Source: an uncultured Chloroflexota bacterium
Lineage (GTDB): Bacteria; Chloroflexota; Anaerolineae; Anaerolineales; Anaerolineaceae
Length of the DNA stretch: 64,000 nucleotides
NCBI GenBank assembly: GCA_902786265.1
Contig: CADACE010000006.1
Span: 78,156 to 142,155, forward strand
Reading direction: 5' to 3'
Part shown: positions 1 through 8,622 of the stretch, one piece after another
Layout: each line of letters begins with the position of its first letter
Numbering within the stretch: the stretch's first letter is position 1
Position numbers and translations under genes: made by a program
The notes under the pieces: model-generated
Database searches by the model: none
What the model was told of the DNA's origin: nothing
Seen by the model: only the letters and a program-made list of their open reading frames with translations

Positions 1-23
1 ACAAAATTACATTTTTACTTTTC

Positions 24-52
24 TATAATCAAAGCGTAGAACCGGAAAGGAG
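24..52 (+). promoter_or_regulatory. -10 box and ribosome binding site of the first gene
   Basis: A TATAAT at 24-29 is followed by AAAGGAG at about 46-52, six bases before the ATG at 59. The -35 region falls at the window edge and is unclear. Confidence 0.5.
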
Positions 53-58
53 TGTACC

Positions 59-451
59 ATGGCGATGAATTTCTTGAAATGTAAACGAAATAAAAGAGAC
101 AGATGGATCCCTGTCAAATTGAATGAGGCTTATCTCCGTGAAAAGAATCTGCTGATGGAGCGCTTGTCCGCGAGACTTACCGATAACGGGAATCTGTTCA
201 TCTGCGGTGTTGTCAGAAAAATTGAAAGAGATGATAAAACAGATTCAAAGCCTGTGATCATCCACTGCGATATTCAGAATTCAAACGGTGATATTCTATT
301 CCCTGTAACAGACCCTCATCCGAAAAACATGGAATTAAACCCTTACGAAACCTTTTATCTTGCTGTTTATCATATCGGCCGTTTTCTGGATCCCGCCGAA
401 ATCAACAATGCCACGCTGTATTGCCAATATGCGGATGAATCGTTATTGTAA
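59..451 (+). CDS. Hypothetical cytoplasmic protein, 130 aa
   Basis: I do not recognise this family. The start is supported by an AAAGGAG Shine-Dalgarno sequence six bases upstream and a TATAAT at 24-29. The N-terminus is Lys/Arg rich with no signal peptide or membrane segment. The middle (about residues 50-110) reads like a small beta-rich domain that ends in an 'FLDPAEINNA' stretch. Its 3' end overlaps by nine bases the 3' end of the convergent serine hydrolase gene. No function is proposed. Confidence 0.7.
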   Translation: MAMNFLKCKRNKRDRWIPVKLNEAYLREKNLLMERLSARLTDNGNLFICGVVRKIERDDKTDSKPVIIHCDIQNSNGDILFPVTDPHPKNMELNPYETFYLAVYHIGRFLDPAEINNATLYCQYADESLL

Positions 452-1405
452 CGAATTCTGCACATGGTACAGCGCTTCGGTAAGGGGAAGCAGCGGATTC
501 GGAGTTGTAAAGTCTTTGAAAACTCCGAAAGGATAGTCCGTATAGATCACAAATATATACGGGCCTTTTTCTGTATAAACGACGCCCGTATCATTGATCG
601 CGCATTCGTCATTGGAAGGGTCACCGTCCGTAAACTCCGGCGGGATCACGGCAGCAGGGTCATAATCCCTGCTTTCGTCCAGGCCGTTTTCCCATCCGGC
701 TTTGGTCTGTAACGGGAAGCGGCTGCCCAGTTGTTCTTTCGCTGCTGAGGCAATTGAATCGGCAAACCAGGCCGCGAAATCGGTATGCAGGGCGCTGCCG
801 TTCAGAAAACAGTAGAGCCGGGTCCACATTTTAAACATATCCGCGGCAGTTTTATCCCGCGGATAATCAGCTTCTGCGAAGGAAGGATCAACATCCGCTT
901 CCGTGCACCATTTTCTCAGCGGTTCAGGTCCGTAAATCTTTCTCAGGTTTTCATAGGATGCGTTATCCGAATAAACTATCGCGTCATGAATATATTTTCC
1001 GTTATCCTCCAAGGCAGCGGGAAACATTTCAAGCACCGCACCGGTATAGATCCCTTTGACAGTACTTTGTGAACACATCGGACGGAACGGACAAAAGGCG
1101 ACACCCGAAAGTGTCTTCAGATCAGCCATGATGAGGGATACCTTATGACTGCCGGCTGTAAGTTTTTCGATTTCCGCGGCCAGGTCATCCAAAGCATGCG
1201 GATCCGGTTTTCCCTGTCCGAAAGTCGTAAAACCTTCCTTATCTTTAACTCCCGTTACCAAACCGCGGATCTCAGGCATTATCCGCACATAGCTTTGCGC
1301 CTCTTGCAGATCATAAGCAGGAGCGTTCCGGATATAAGGAGAATCCTCAAAGCACCGGGCCGGCGCCGGTCCGGAAAAGGGGATATCGAAATTGTTATTC
1401 TTCAT
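443..1405 (-). CDS. Serine hydrolase of the class A beta-lactamase fold
   Basis: About 320 aa. Three motifs of the penicillin-recognising serine hydrolase superfamily are visible in the right order: an S-x-x-K (STVK) in the middle, an SDN triad (YSDNASYENL) about 55 residues later, and a K-A-G (TKAGW) in place of the usual KTG before the last beta strands. This fits the class A beta-lactamase / YbbE-like hydrolase group. Whether it hydrolyses beta-lactams or edits peptidoglycan is not decidable. No clear signal peptide is seen from the chosen start (MKNNN, 1405); the open frame extends upstream to 1459 but that part lies inside a palindrome and is probably untranslated. The gene follows the sortase gene on the same strand, separated by a hairpin. 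Confidence 0.72.
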   Translation of the reverse strand: MKNNNFDIPFSGPAPARCFEDSPYIRNAPAYDLQEAQSYVRIMPEIRGLVTGVKDKEGFTTFGQGKPDPHALDDLAAEIEKLTAGSHKVSLIMADLKTLSGVAFCPFRPMCSQSTVKGIYTGAVLEMFPAALEDNGKYIHDAIVYSDNASYENLRKIYGPEPLRKWCTEADVDPSFAEADYPRDKTAADMFKMWTRLYCFLNGSALHTDFAAWFADSIASAAKEQLGSRFPLQTKAGWENGLDESRDYDPAAVIPPEFTDGDPSNDECAINDTGVVYTEKGPYIFVIYTDYPFGVFKDFTTPNPLLPLTEALYHVQNSLQ

Positions 1406-1424
1406 AAACTTTACCGAAAAACAG

Positions 1425-1460
1425 ATTGGGGGACAGTCCCATAAAGGGACAGCCCCCAAT
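1425..1460 (-). terminator. GC-rich palindrome between sortase and hydrolase genes
   Basis: The arms ATTGGGGG and CCCCCAAT enclose GGGAC-type bases and give a near-perfect stem. On the minus strand a TTTTT run follows seven bases later, so it may terminate the subtilisin-sortase transcript. The same kind of GGGGACAGTCCC palindrome recurs at 47896-47943 and 48561-48598, so it may also be a dispersed repeat. Confidence 0.5.
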
Positions 1461-1561
1461 GAAATGTTTTGTTTACCAATACTTTTTCATGTACCGCTTT
1501 GTCCGCAGATAAGCGCCGGTTCCGTTACATGCTGCCCGGCTTTTGCGGCATTTCATTCGGA

Positions 1562-4546
1562 TCATAGTCCGAGCGGCTCTGCCAGGACGATCCGGCGGTT
1601 GATGTACCCGCCTTCAGGGGATTCATCTTCACAGGTGATCAGCACCAGCGCATTATCACGCACCTCATCCGCGATGGACGCAAAACCGTCTGACGCGACC
1701 TTGTAATTGCCGTAGACCTTGTAGAATCTTGAGTTATTTCCGGCATCCGTGATCATGATCCGGTCTCCGGCTGCCATCTTTCCGATAAAGAGGAAAGGAC
1801 CTGCTTCAGTCGAATTCAGATGGTTATGTCCGGTAAGCACAGTAACGCCCTTTCCCGGCAGACTGCTGTGTTCCAGCAGACCGATCGAGCTGTCCAGCCA
1901 TTCAATATGATAGCTGCCATCAGTTTCCGGAACTTTCACGATCTCTTCCTCGACATCGAGTCCGGGGATCTGCAGTGTCAGACCGGTTTTCCGATAGCTC
2001 AGTTCCTGCGGACGTGCAGCCAGCGGTGTCACATGCTTTGATGAGAAGCCGGTTCCCGGAAGCTCATGGCCATAAAGCCAGAACAAATCATCTCCATAAT
2101 GCGGCGGATCCACCGGAGCGGGTGCGGATCCTGAAGAAATCAACATGCCGCCGCCCGTCGGTACGATGAGTGAGAAACGTCCGTCCGCTTCTTTAGTGAG
2201 TGCATTGCTTCCGTTATACAGCGCGGGAATATCTCCGGCATCTGCCCGGAAATAGATCTTCGCGCCATCTTTTGCGTACTGATAACCATGCACCGAAGGC
2301 AGTAACGCACCATTCTCATCAACCACTACAAGGCGGTTTTTCAGGTCATCAGACTCATATCTGACCAGATAATTGATATGGTTTTCCACTTCTTCCGCAT
2401 TGGTTCCGCCGGTAACAGCCTTTCCCGACTTCAGGGCGATTTTCCAGACTTTCAGGTCCAGATTTTCGGGTGTTACATCATCACTGATCTCAACACCGGC
2501 ATCGTCACCGGTAATGGTACCTTCCACGAAAACCTCTGCCTGCGTCGATTCGGTCCCATCTGCATAAAGTCCGGTCGATGTCCCGGTAAGATCTCCCATG
2601 ATCTCTACTACAGTCTTTACATCAGTTTCATTATCATTTCCGGTCTCACTGAAATTACTGTCAGAACCGTTGACGATTAAAGCGCCGAAAGAAAACTCTC
2701 CGTCGGCGGTCACATCATCCCCGACCGTAATCTTAATATCTCCGCCAATGTTTTCGGCAAAGATACCATAAGCCGGTGTTTCTCCGCTTTCATCCACGAC
2801 AGATACACCGCCTTTGACTTCGATCTTCGTCGAGCCGTTTTCCATGGAATTAGCGTAAATTCCGGATGTTTCTTCTTCATTACCGCTGTCATTCACAAGG
2901 ATATCTTTCCCGATGGTGACATTCAGCTCCCCATCCCCGGAAGCAAACGTATCCAGCGCATATCCGCCGGCGTTGATGCTTTCACCGACAGAAAAAGTCA
3001 CCTTTGCGTCATCGGCGGTGAGACGGTTTCCGTAAGTCGTGGTCACATCATCCTGAACCGAGACCGTTACTTCGGCACCGTTATCGGCATTGATCTCATT
3101 GCCGTAGGCCATAAAGACCTCGCCCAAAACGTTAATTTCGACCGTTCCCTCGGTTTCTGCTGCGACGATGATGCCGGTCGAAGTCTCCGCGTCTTCATCT
3201 TCCGATTCTTCTTCCCCGTCTTTGGCGATCCATTTTCCTTCAGTTTCATCCGGCGGAAGGATGAAATCACTATCCGGCTCCTCCGGAAATTCAAAATCAT
3301 CCGAGATGTCGCCGTCCACAGTGATCTTCACAGAAGGCGCGCCGGTGGAACTTCCCGCGCTTTCCTGTTCTGAGAGCTCAGTATCGGGATCAAACGGCTG
3401 CTCCGTCATTTTTTCATACGTACGAACGTAGATCCCATAATTATCGGCCGCGATATCTCCTGTGTTTTCAACCGTTGTCCCCGAAGTAGATTCAACAAAC
3501 AAACCGGAAGAAGCATAAATCAATCCGGCTTCCAGTGAAATATCGGCGCCGTGGTTGGCCACCTCAACCGCCGATTTTCCGCTGAGAAAATCATTATTGT
3601 TCACTGTGACCTTACCGTTTTCCGCACCGATCCGGATACCATGTTCATTCGCGTCAATGGATGGAGCTGTAAGCGTCACATTTCCGCCTTCCTCTGACAT
3701 TACGATATGTACAGCGGTTCCTTCCGAAGAGATATCGTCGGCTGTAAGGGAAACTGTCCGATCATCATTAAGCAGAATACCCACAGCCATCCGGCCGGCA
3801 TCAATGCTTCCTGAGGTGATCGTGACATCACCTGCGTCCCCATCTTTTGCTGCCACAGGATCCGAAAGGAAGCTGTTCCCGCCCATGTCTGAGTTGTCAG
3901 CAGAAAGGTTTTCCGGAAGATTTTTCCCATCGGGATCACTTTCCCCGGATTCCTCTGTTTCACCTAATTCTTCATCGTCGATCACGTCCCAATCGTCATC
4001 ACCGGGATCTTCAGGATCCTCAATATCCCCCGGATCAATGATATGCTCCGAAAAATCCGCACCGGTTTCCAGTGTCACAGCATCAACATCGGACGAGATC
4101 GTATTGGCAGTGAACTGAAGTGAACCGGATCTGCTCAATACTGCCTCAAGTGCCGTATCTCCGGAAGCGGTGATCGAATCAACAGTTCCTGTGATTTGCC
4201 CGTCATCGATATAAGCCAGAACACCGAACCTGCCCCGGATCCCGCCGGCTTTCAAAGTCGCTTGTCCACCGCTTTTTGCTTCCATATCGACGCCGCCGTA
4301 AACAGCATCGACATTCCCGGTGATCGTCGCTGACACAGACTGCCCATCCGCGGTCATCAGCACACCCGGTTCATTCTTTCCGGTCACTGAAACATATGGA
4401 ACGGTGACATCCGTCTCCCCACCTTCAGTGGGAACCAGGAGCGTTCCGGTATTCGTAATCTCATCATCAGCAAAAACCGGCAGGGCAAACACCATCACAG
4501 ACAGCAAAACAGCCATCAAAATATTCATCAGTTTCATGGTTTTCAT
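1562..4546 (-). CDS. Secreted beta-repeat protein with C-terminal sortase domain
   Basis: 994 aa from the ATG at 4546, chosen because AAGGGG lies just upstream; the frame extends 24 bases further. A signal peptide (hydrophobic core MNILMAVLLSVMVFALP, cleavage near VFA-DDE) is followed by roughly 750 residues of repeats of the type 'G-x-I-x-a-x-x-x-G-V' with Asp/Glu-rich insertions, most likely a right-handed beta-helix. Then come an LPGTG motif at about residue 829 and a sortase domain with catalytic His in TGHNH (about 907), Cys in LVLITCED (about 972) and Arg in NRRIVL (about 984). The LPxTG just ahead of a 'LTLQIPGLDVE' sortase start is a pattern I associate with Chloroflexota sortases. 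It starts 20 bases after the subtilisin stop, so the two are probably one operon. Substrates are unknown; self-processing or self-anchoring is possible. Confidence 0.8.
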   Translation of the reverse strand: MKTMKLMNILMAVLLSVMVFALPVFADDEITNTGTLLVPTEGGETDVTVPYVSVTGKNEPGVLMTADGQSVSATITGNVDAVYGGVDMEAKSGGQATLKAGGIRGRFGVLAYIDDGQITGTVDSITASGDTALEAVLSRSGSLQFTANTISSDVDAVTLETGADFSEHIIDPGDIEDPEDPGDDDWDVIDDEELGETEESGESDPDGKNLPENLSADNSDMGGNSFLSDPVAAKDGDAGDVTITSGSIDAGRMAVGILLNDDRTVSLTADDISSEGTAVHIVMSEEGGNVTLTAPSIDANEHGIRIGAENGKVTVNNNDFLSGKSAVEVANHGADISLEAGLIYASSGLFVESTSGTTVENTGDIAADNYGIYVRTYEKMTEQPFDPDTELSEQESAGSSTGAPSVKITVDGDISDDFEFPEEPDSDFILPPDETEGKWIAKDGEEESEDEDAETSTGIIVAAETEGTVEINVLGEVFMAYGNEINADNGAEVTVSVQDDVTTTYGNRLTADDAKVTFSVGESINAGGYALDTFASGDGELNVTIGKDILVNDSGNEEETSGIYANSMENGSTKIEVKGGVSVVDESGETPAYGIFAENIGGDIKITVGDDVTADGEFSFGALIVNGSDSNFSETGNDNETDVKTVVEIMGDLTGTSTGLYADGTESTQAEVFVEGTITGDDAGVEISDDVTPENLDLKVWKIALKSGKAVTGGTNAEEVENHINYLVRYESDDLKNRLVVVDENGALLPSVHGYQYAKDGAKIYFRADAGDIPALYNGSNALTKEADGRFSLIVPTGGGMLISSGSAPAPVDPPHYGDDLFWLYGHELPGTGFSSKHVTPLAARPQELSYRKTGLTLQIPGLDVEEEIVKVPETDGSYHIEWLDSSIGLLEHSSLPGKGVTVLTGHNHLNSTEAGPFLFIGKMAAGDRIMITDAGNNSRFYKVYGNYKVASDGFASIADEVRDNALVLITCEDESPEGGYINRRIVLAEPLGL

Positions 4547-4566
4547 TTTGTTATCCCCTTCCCATC

Positions 4567-7518
4567 TCACTTGCTGAACTTATTGTCCACGAAAACACCC
4601 GATGTATAGGTCTTTGTACCATCCGATTCGCTGTAACGCATGACAAAGTACATTCCCTGGGTGTCAGCATCGGCAGCAGCACCTGAGCAGGTATTTCCGG
4701 ATCCTTCACAGAACTTTTCAAAGGTATTCCCGTTGAGCCGCAGGACACTGATCCCATTATCCTTCTCACTGTATAAGGAATAAACCGAAGTTTCTCCCTT
4801 TTCGGTATAGACAACGATTTTTCCCGGTTCCTCCAGCTTTGTTTCCGGGAAATTCCGGTTGATCACCACACTGCTGCCGTATCCGGTCATCCCTTTGAGA
4901 TTTTTGTACTTCATAACGTAAAACTGGTAAGAACCGTTCACGTCCAGCTTCGGCATCATACAGGAAAAACTGCCGGCGATCGATGAACATCCCTTTTTGA
5001 GCTCTCCGCCCTTTGTCCGGTAAAGAACCAGGATCCCGCTGGCTGCCGGATCGGCAGAACATGAGATCGTGACATTCCCGTTGTTCTCCCAGGAGGCTTT
5101 GCTGTACAGCGGAGCACTCAGCGGAATCAAGCTGACAGACTTTGATTCCTCTCCCCACAGAGTTACTTCCTTTCGGTTGATCGTGACTTTTCGGAAAGGC
5201 TTTGCCGTGACATCATACCGGCGGCCATTCACCAGACCGGAAGCATTCAGCAGTTTTGAGGCGTCATCCACATTGAAATCGATCACGACATCATTGGTCA
5301 CCGCGTCCCTGATAACCCAACGTATCCCCTTATCCTTGAATGAAGTACCGGGATAAGCGATCAAATGCGCTCGCGAGTCGTACGGAACAGCATTGACCGA
5401 TATCGCGGGCGAGAAGGGACTGAAGTATTTCACAACCTGTGATGTCACTTTTTCTTTTTGTCCCTTCACCTGCAGGTAACGGGTTATCTCCATCCGGTAC
5501 ACACGGCCTTCTGTAAAATTCCCCTGTCCATCGATCTTGAGATAGGTATATTTTTTATCTTTGGACTGGCTTGTAGTGGTTTTCACCTTTACCGGCGTTT
5601 GGGTATCAAGATCAGTGACTTTGACGGTATATTTTGAGGTCTGCCTGATCCTGTCGATCGTGACGTTTACCGTCTGACCGGAAGCAATGATCTTGTCATC
5701 CGGGATGCTGAAGTATTTCAAAATATTTGTAAAGGTCAATATCGGTTTTTTATAATCAAAAACCTTCCCGTTCCAACGGGCGAAGACTTGCTTTGTGGAA
5801 ATATCCTTCAACAAACGTCCGGCATCCATTGAAGACATTCCCGGATAGAGCTGTTTGACAATCACGATCGCGCCTGTAACAACCGGAGTAGCCATCGAGG
5901 TCCCGCTCATATAACCCATCGACTTTTTTGACTCCGGGGTAAAGTAAGCAGAATAAAGCTTCTCCCCCGGAGCAGTGATTTCTACCCTTTGATCATGGTT
6001 GGATGTACTCCTAAGCCTTGGATCATCACTCGCATCATTCATCAACGCCCCGACGACATAAGCGTTTGAAAGGCAGGCAGGAGGCACAAGCTGATCGTTA
6101 AGGCTTTCATTTCCCGCGGCAACGACCGGCAGGATCCCTGCCTCCCGAAGGGAATCAAAAGCATTCTTTCTCTGAGGATGATCACTATCACAGATCCCTG
6201 TATATCCAACATTTCCGCCGATACTCATGTTCACCGCATCGATCTTAACGCCCTTTTTCGTAAGATCGACCAGATATTGCATGGCGCGTAACTGGCTCGA
6301 GTTAAAAGATGTGGTCGAACAGCATTGATCCGCATGATCTCCGCCGCATGAGTATTGTTTCAGATCCTCCTCTTTGCAGTTATAGACTACCTCAGTAAAA
6401 ACCTGAATTGAAATGATCGAGGCATCCGGAGCGATCCCGTCTCTCCCTGCCGCGATCCCCGTCACATGCGATCCATGATTAAAATCCCTGCGGTCAATCG
6501 CATCGAAAGCTCCTGATGCTCCTGCGCCGGTCGAACCATCCTTGCAGACAGAGACATATTGCTTTCCCTCAGCTGAACCGGATCCTGAAAAACAGGCTTC
6601 ATACAAGACCCGGGATTTTCCGTCTTTCATAAACTGTTCATGCTGATAATCCAGCCCGGTATCCATAACCGCGATCGTGCGGCCTTTCCCGGTCAGCCCA
6701 AGATTATGCGCGACACTGACATTGGTCAGTCCTTCCACCTCGCCCTGCAGCCCCATGGTTTTTTGAAGGTTGTCATCATCAGACTCATCCGGAACAGGAT
6801 CATCGATCCAAACCGAACCTAAGTCAAAGACCTCAACCAGATCCGGATTGTCTTTGATATACGCAATGATCGCTTCGAACTGTCCGGTCAGCGTGATCGC
6901 ATTCAGATCCGGCAGGGGGAAGGACTGTTCAACGCCCAGTGAAAGTGCGAGTTCGCTTTGCTCAGCCTCTTTTCCGTCTTTGACTGCCGCAACCACATCA
7001 AACCAGCGCGGCGTAACATTTCTCAATCCGTTTTCACCGAGCGGGACATCCGCAAGAAAACTCAGGTAATTCCGAAGGTCGGCAGCGGTGACTTTTTTCA
7101 GATCCCGCGCGGAAAGACCCAGGATATCCTTCCCCGACTTAGGGACAGAACCGTCTTTTGCGGCAGCTGTGCCAACCGTCACCGTGCAGACCGCATGAGC
7201 ATAACCTTCCATGCTTTGGGCAAAGATCCGCGCTTCGCCGTCCGCAAGTGCCGTGACGACATCGGTCAGCGGGTCAACCCGGACCACACGTTCATCCGAG
7301 ACATACCATGTCAGCGTCCTGATGGCAGGATCAGCCGGTTCATAGGTAATTTGAAATTCATAGCTTTCCCCGGGATCCAGCGTGAGCGATGTGACGCCCA
7401 GGTCAATATGCGTGACCGGAGAATTGCCACTGTCCTGTGCCGCGGCAGGAATGCTCAGCAGCACAAGACACGTGAGAAGAAACATAAACATAAGATGACG
7501 GCGGGTTTTCGTATGCAT
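4567..7518 (-). CDS. Secreted subtilisin-family (S8) serine protease
   Basis: 983 aa. A signal peptide (residues 1-27, ending PAAA-Q) is followed by an Ig-like Big_2 type domain (about 35-117), a helical pro-region (about 135-240) and the S8 catalytic domain. The triad is intact: Asp286 in AVMDTG, His348 in NHGSH, Ser541 in GTSMATP, with the oxyanion Asn470 in AAGNES. A Cys-rich insertion (about 380-400) and several fibronectin-like beta domains follow to the C-terminus. No membrane anchor is seen at the end. AAGGAG sits eight bases before the ATG. The downstream gene, 20 bases away, is the secreted sortase, so the pair may act together at the cell surface. The substrate is unknown. Confidence 0.88.
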   Translation of the reverse strand: MHTKTRRHLMFMFLLTCLVLLSIPAAAQDSGNSPVTHIDLGVTSLTLDPGESYEFQITYEPADPAIRTLTWYVSDERVVRVDPLTDVVTALADGEARIFAQSMEGYAHAVCTVTVGTAAAKDGSVPKSGKDILGLSARDLKKVTAADLRNYLSFLADVPLGENGLRNVTPRWFDVVAAVKDGKEAEQSELALSLGVEQSFPLPDLNAITLTGQFEAIIAYIKDNPDLVEVFDLGSVWIDDPVPDESDDDNLQKTMGLQGEVEGLTNVSVAHNLGLTGKGRTIAVMDTGLDYQHEQFMKDGKSRVLYEACFSGSGSAEGKQYVSVCKDGSTGAGASGAFDAIDRRDFNHGSHVTGIAAGRDGIAPDASIISIQVFTEVVYNCKEEDLKQYSCGGDHADQCCSTTSFNSSQLRAMQYLVDLTKKGVKIDAVNMSIGGNVGYTGICDSDHPQRKNAFDSLREAGILPVVAAGNESLNDQLVPPACLSNAYVVGALMNDASDDPRLRSTSNHDQRVEITAPGEKLYSAYFTPESKKSMGYMSGTSMATPVVTGAIVIVKQLYPGMSSMDAGRLLKDISTKQVFARWNGKVFDYKKPILTFTNILKYFSIPDDKIIASGQTVNVTIDRIRQTSKYTVKVTDLDTQTPVKVKTTTSQSKDKKYTYLKIDGQGNFTEGRVYRMEITRYLQVKGQKEKVTSQVVKYFSPFSPAISVNAVPYDSRAHLIAYPGTSFKDKGIRWVIRDAVTNDVVIDFNVDDASKLLNASGLVNGRRYDVTAKPFRKVTINRKEVTLWGEESKSVSLIPLSAPLYSKASWENNGNVTISCSADPAASGILVLYRTKGGELKKGCSSIAGSFSCMMPKLDVNGSYQFYVMKYKNLKGMTGYGSSVVINRNFPETKLEEPGKIVVYTEKGETSVYSLYSEKDNGISVLRLNGNTFEKFCEGSGNTCSGAAADADTQGMYFVMRYSESDGTKTYTSGVFVDNKFSK

Positions 7519-7746
7519 TCAAACACTCCTTATAGCTTTATGAGTCTGCAGTAACTTCATATATAAACAACACTTTTATAAAAGGCATTATTTATGCCAA
7601 ACGCTACAAATTACCTGATTAAAATTTTTCACTCATTTTTCGCGCATAAAAATTTTTCAACGAATCAATATTGAAAACTCCTTTTTTCTCATTGAAACAA
7701 TCAACCCATCAATGTTATAATCGAGACAGATGGAGTGAATGCGGCC

Positions 7747-7977
7747 ATGTCAGAAAAACTTCAGATCCTTTATATGCAGGCAAGACTGGTGCGTCTGGCC
7801 GCAGAAGAATGGAATCTATCATTAAAAGCAGCGAATGAACTCTTCCGGAAGAATAATGTTTATCATTACATTGCGGATCTGTGGGGATTGTTCCATGTGG
7901 AAGGGGATTATGCCGTACTGGATGAGATCCAAACATATTTGAACTCAAAAGGTGAAAACAGATGGTTACCGAACTGA
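7747..7977 (+). CDS. DUF3791-like small protein
   Basis: 76 aa from the ATG at 7747; a GTG at 7735 in frame is an alternative. A GGAG about eleven bases before 7747 favours the ATG. The pattern 'AEEWNLSLKAANELF...YIADLWGLFHVEG..AVLDEIQTYL' matches my memory of the DUF3791 family, whose genes usually precede a DUF3990 gene in gut and sediment anaerobes. Here the next frame, which overlaps by 16 bases, is only the first 19 codons of such a partner. The function of the family is not established; a toxin-antitoxin-like role has been suspected. Confidence 0.65.
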   Translation: MSEKLQILYMQARLVRLAAEEWNLSLKAANELFRKNNVYHYIADLWGLFHVEGDYAVLDEIQTYLNSKGENRWLPN

Positions 7978-8021
7978 CTGACGGCATTGTTTTATATCAT
8001 GGCAGCTATTGTGAAAAATGA
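7962..8021 (+). pseudogene. Remnant of a DUF3990-type gene (N-terminal 19 codons)
   Basis: The frame starting at ATG 7962 reads MVTELTDGIVLYHGSYCEK and then stops. 'LYHGS' near the N-terminus is the hallmark of DUF3990 proteins, which normally continue for over 100 residues. The stop overlaps the next start codon (ATGA at 8018), so the body appears to have been removed by an internal deletion that joined the first codons to the following gene. The ADP-ribosyltransferase-like role sometimes suggested for the family cannot be retained by this fragment. Confidence 0.5.
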
Positions 8022-8263
8022 TAACTATAGAACGTGAAAACGGCGCAATTGATCTGTTGATCGCAATGGTCGTTGAAGAACTCGCGGATCATGAAGGACG
8101 TGATCCGTCGGACGTACTTCCGGAATTTCTTGCTTCCCACACCGCGGAAAAGCTCTATGACAGAAGTACAAAACTCTGGTGGGACGGTCCGGCCAGCGTT
8201 GCGGAAGACTATCTGACAGAAAAATCATCACATTCCGGACAGAATTTCAATACTACCGAATAA
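8018..8263 (+). CDS. Small protein associated with the DUF3791/DUF3990 cassette
   Basis: 81 aa, acidic and helical. It carries the pattern 'TAEKLYDRSTKLWWDGP..VAEDYL', which resembles short proteins I associate with DUF3791/DUF3990 loci. It starts at an ATG overlapping the stop of the truncated DUF3990 frame, so translation is probably coupled. With the middle gene destroyed it may be an orphan partner. The function is unknown. Confidence 0.6.
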   Translation: MITIERENGAIDLLIAMVVEELADHEGRDPSDVLPEFLASHTAEKLYDRSTKLWWDGPASVAEDYLTEKSSHSGQNFNTTE

Positions 8264-8622
8264 TAAATTTCATTTCGCTATACCGCTTACATTACAAAAT
8301 TCATATTTTTCATATGACTCATAATCTCTTACTGTTTCCCTATTGTCAGACAATTGAAAATCAGGTATAAATTAAGAGTGAAGTGTGAAGAGTGAAGTTT
8401 GAAAAAGGATTCAGGCTTCAGGTGTCAGGTGTCAGAAATTCTGATTTTCACGACGCATTGGTGAATCTTGATTTGGAATATAAATATGGAGTTAATGATT
8501 ATTTATATTCTTGAATTGAATTGATTCATTTCGTCCTTTTCATAACGATTCACAGGAATAATAATGTATCGCTGATAACAGCGCAAAGTATGTTTATCTG
8601 TCATCAAACGGGAGGTTAAGAT
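8264..8622 (+). other. Intergenic region with short direct repeats
   Basis: No gene seen. It contains GAAGTGTGAAGAGTGAAG (about 8381-8398) and a tandem CAGGTGTCAGGTGTCAG (about 8417-8434). Similar TCAGTGG/GGTGTCAG microrepeats occur after other genes in the window (9991-10020, 22998-23030, 23676-23692). The end holds the ygeY promoter and its ribosome binding site GGGAGG. Confidence 0.5.
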
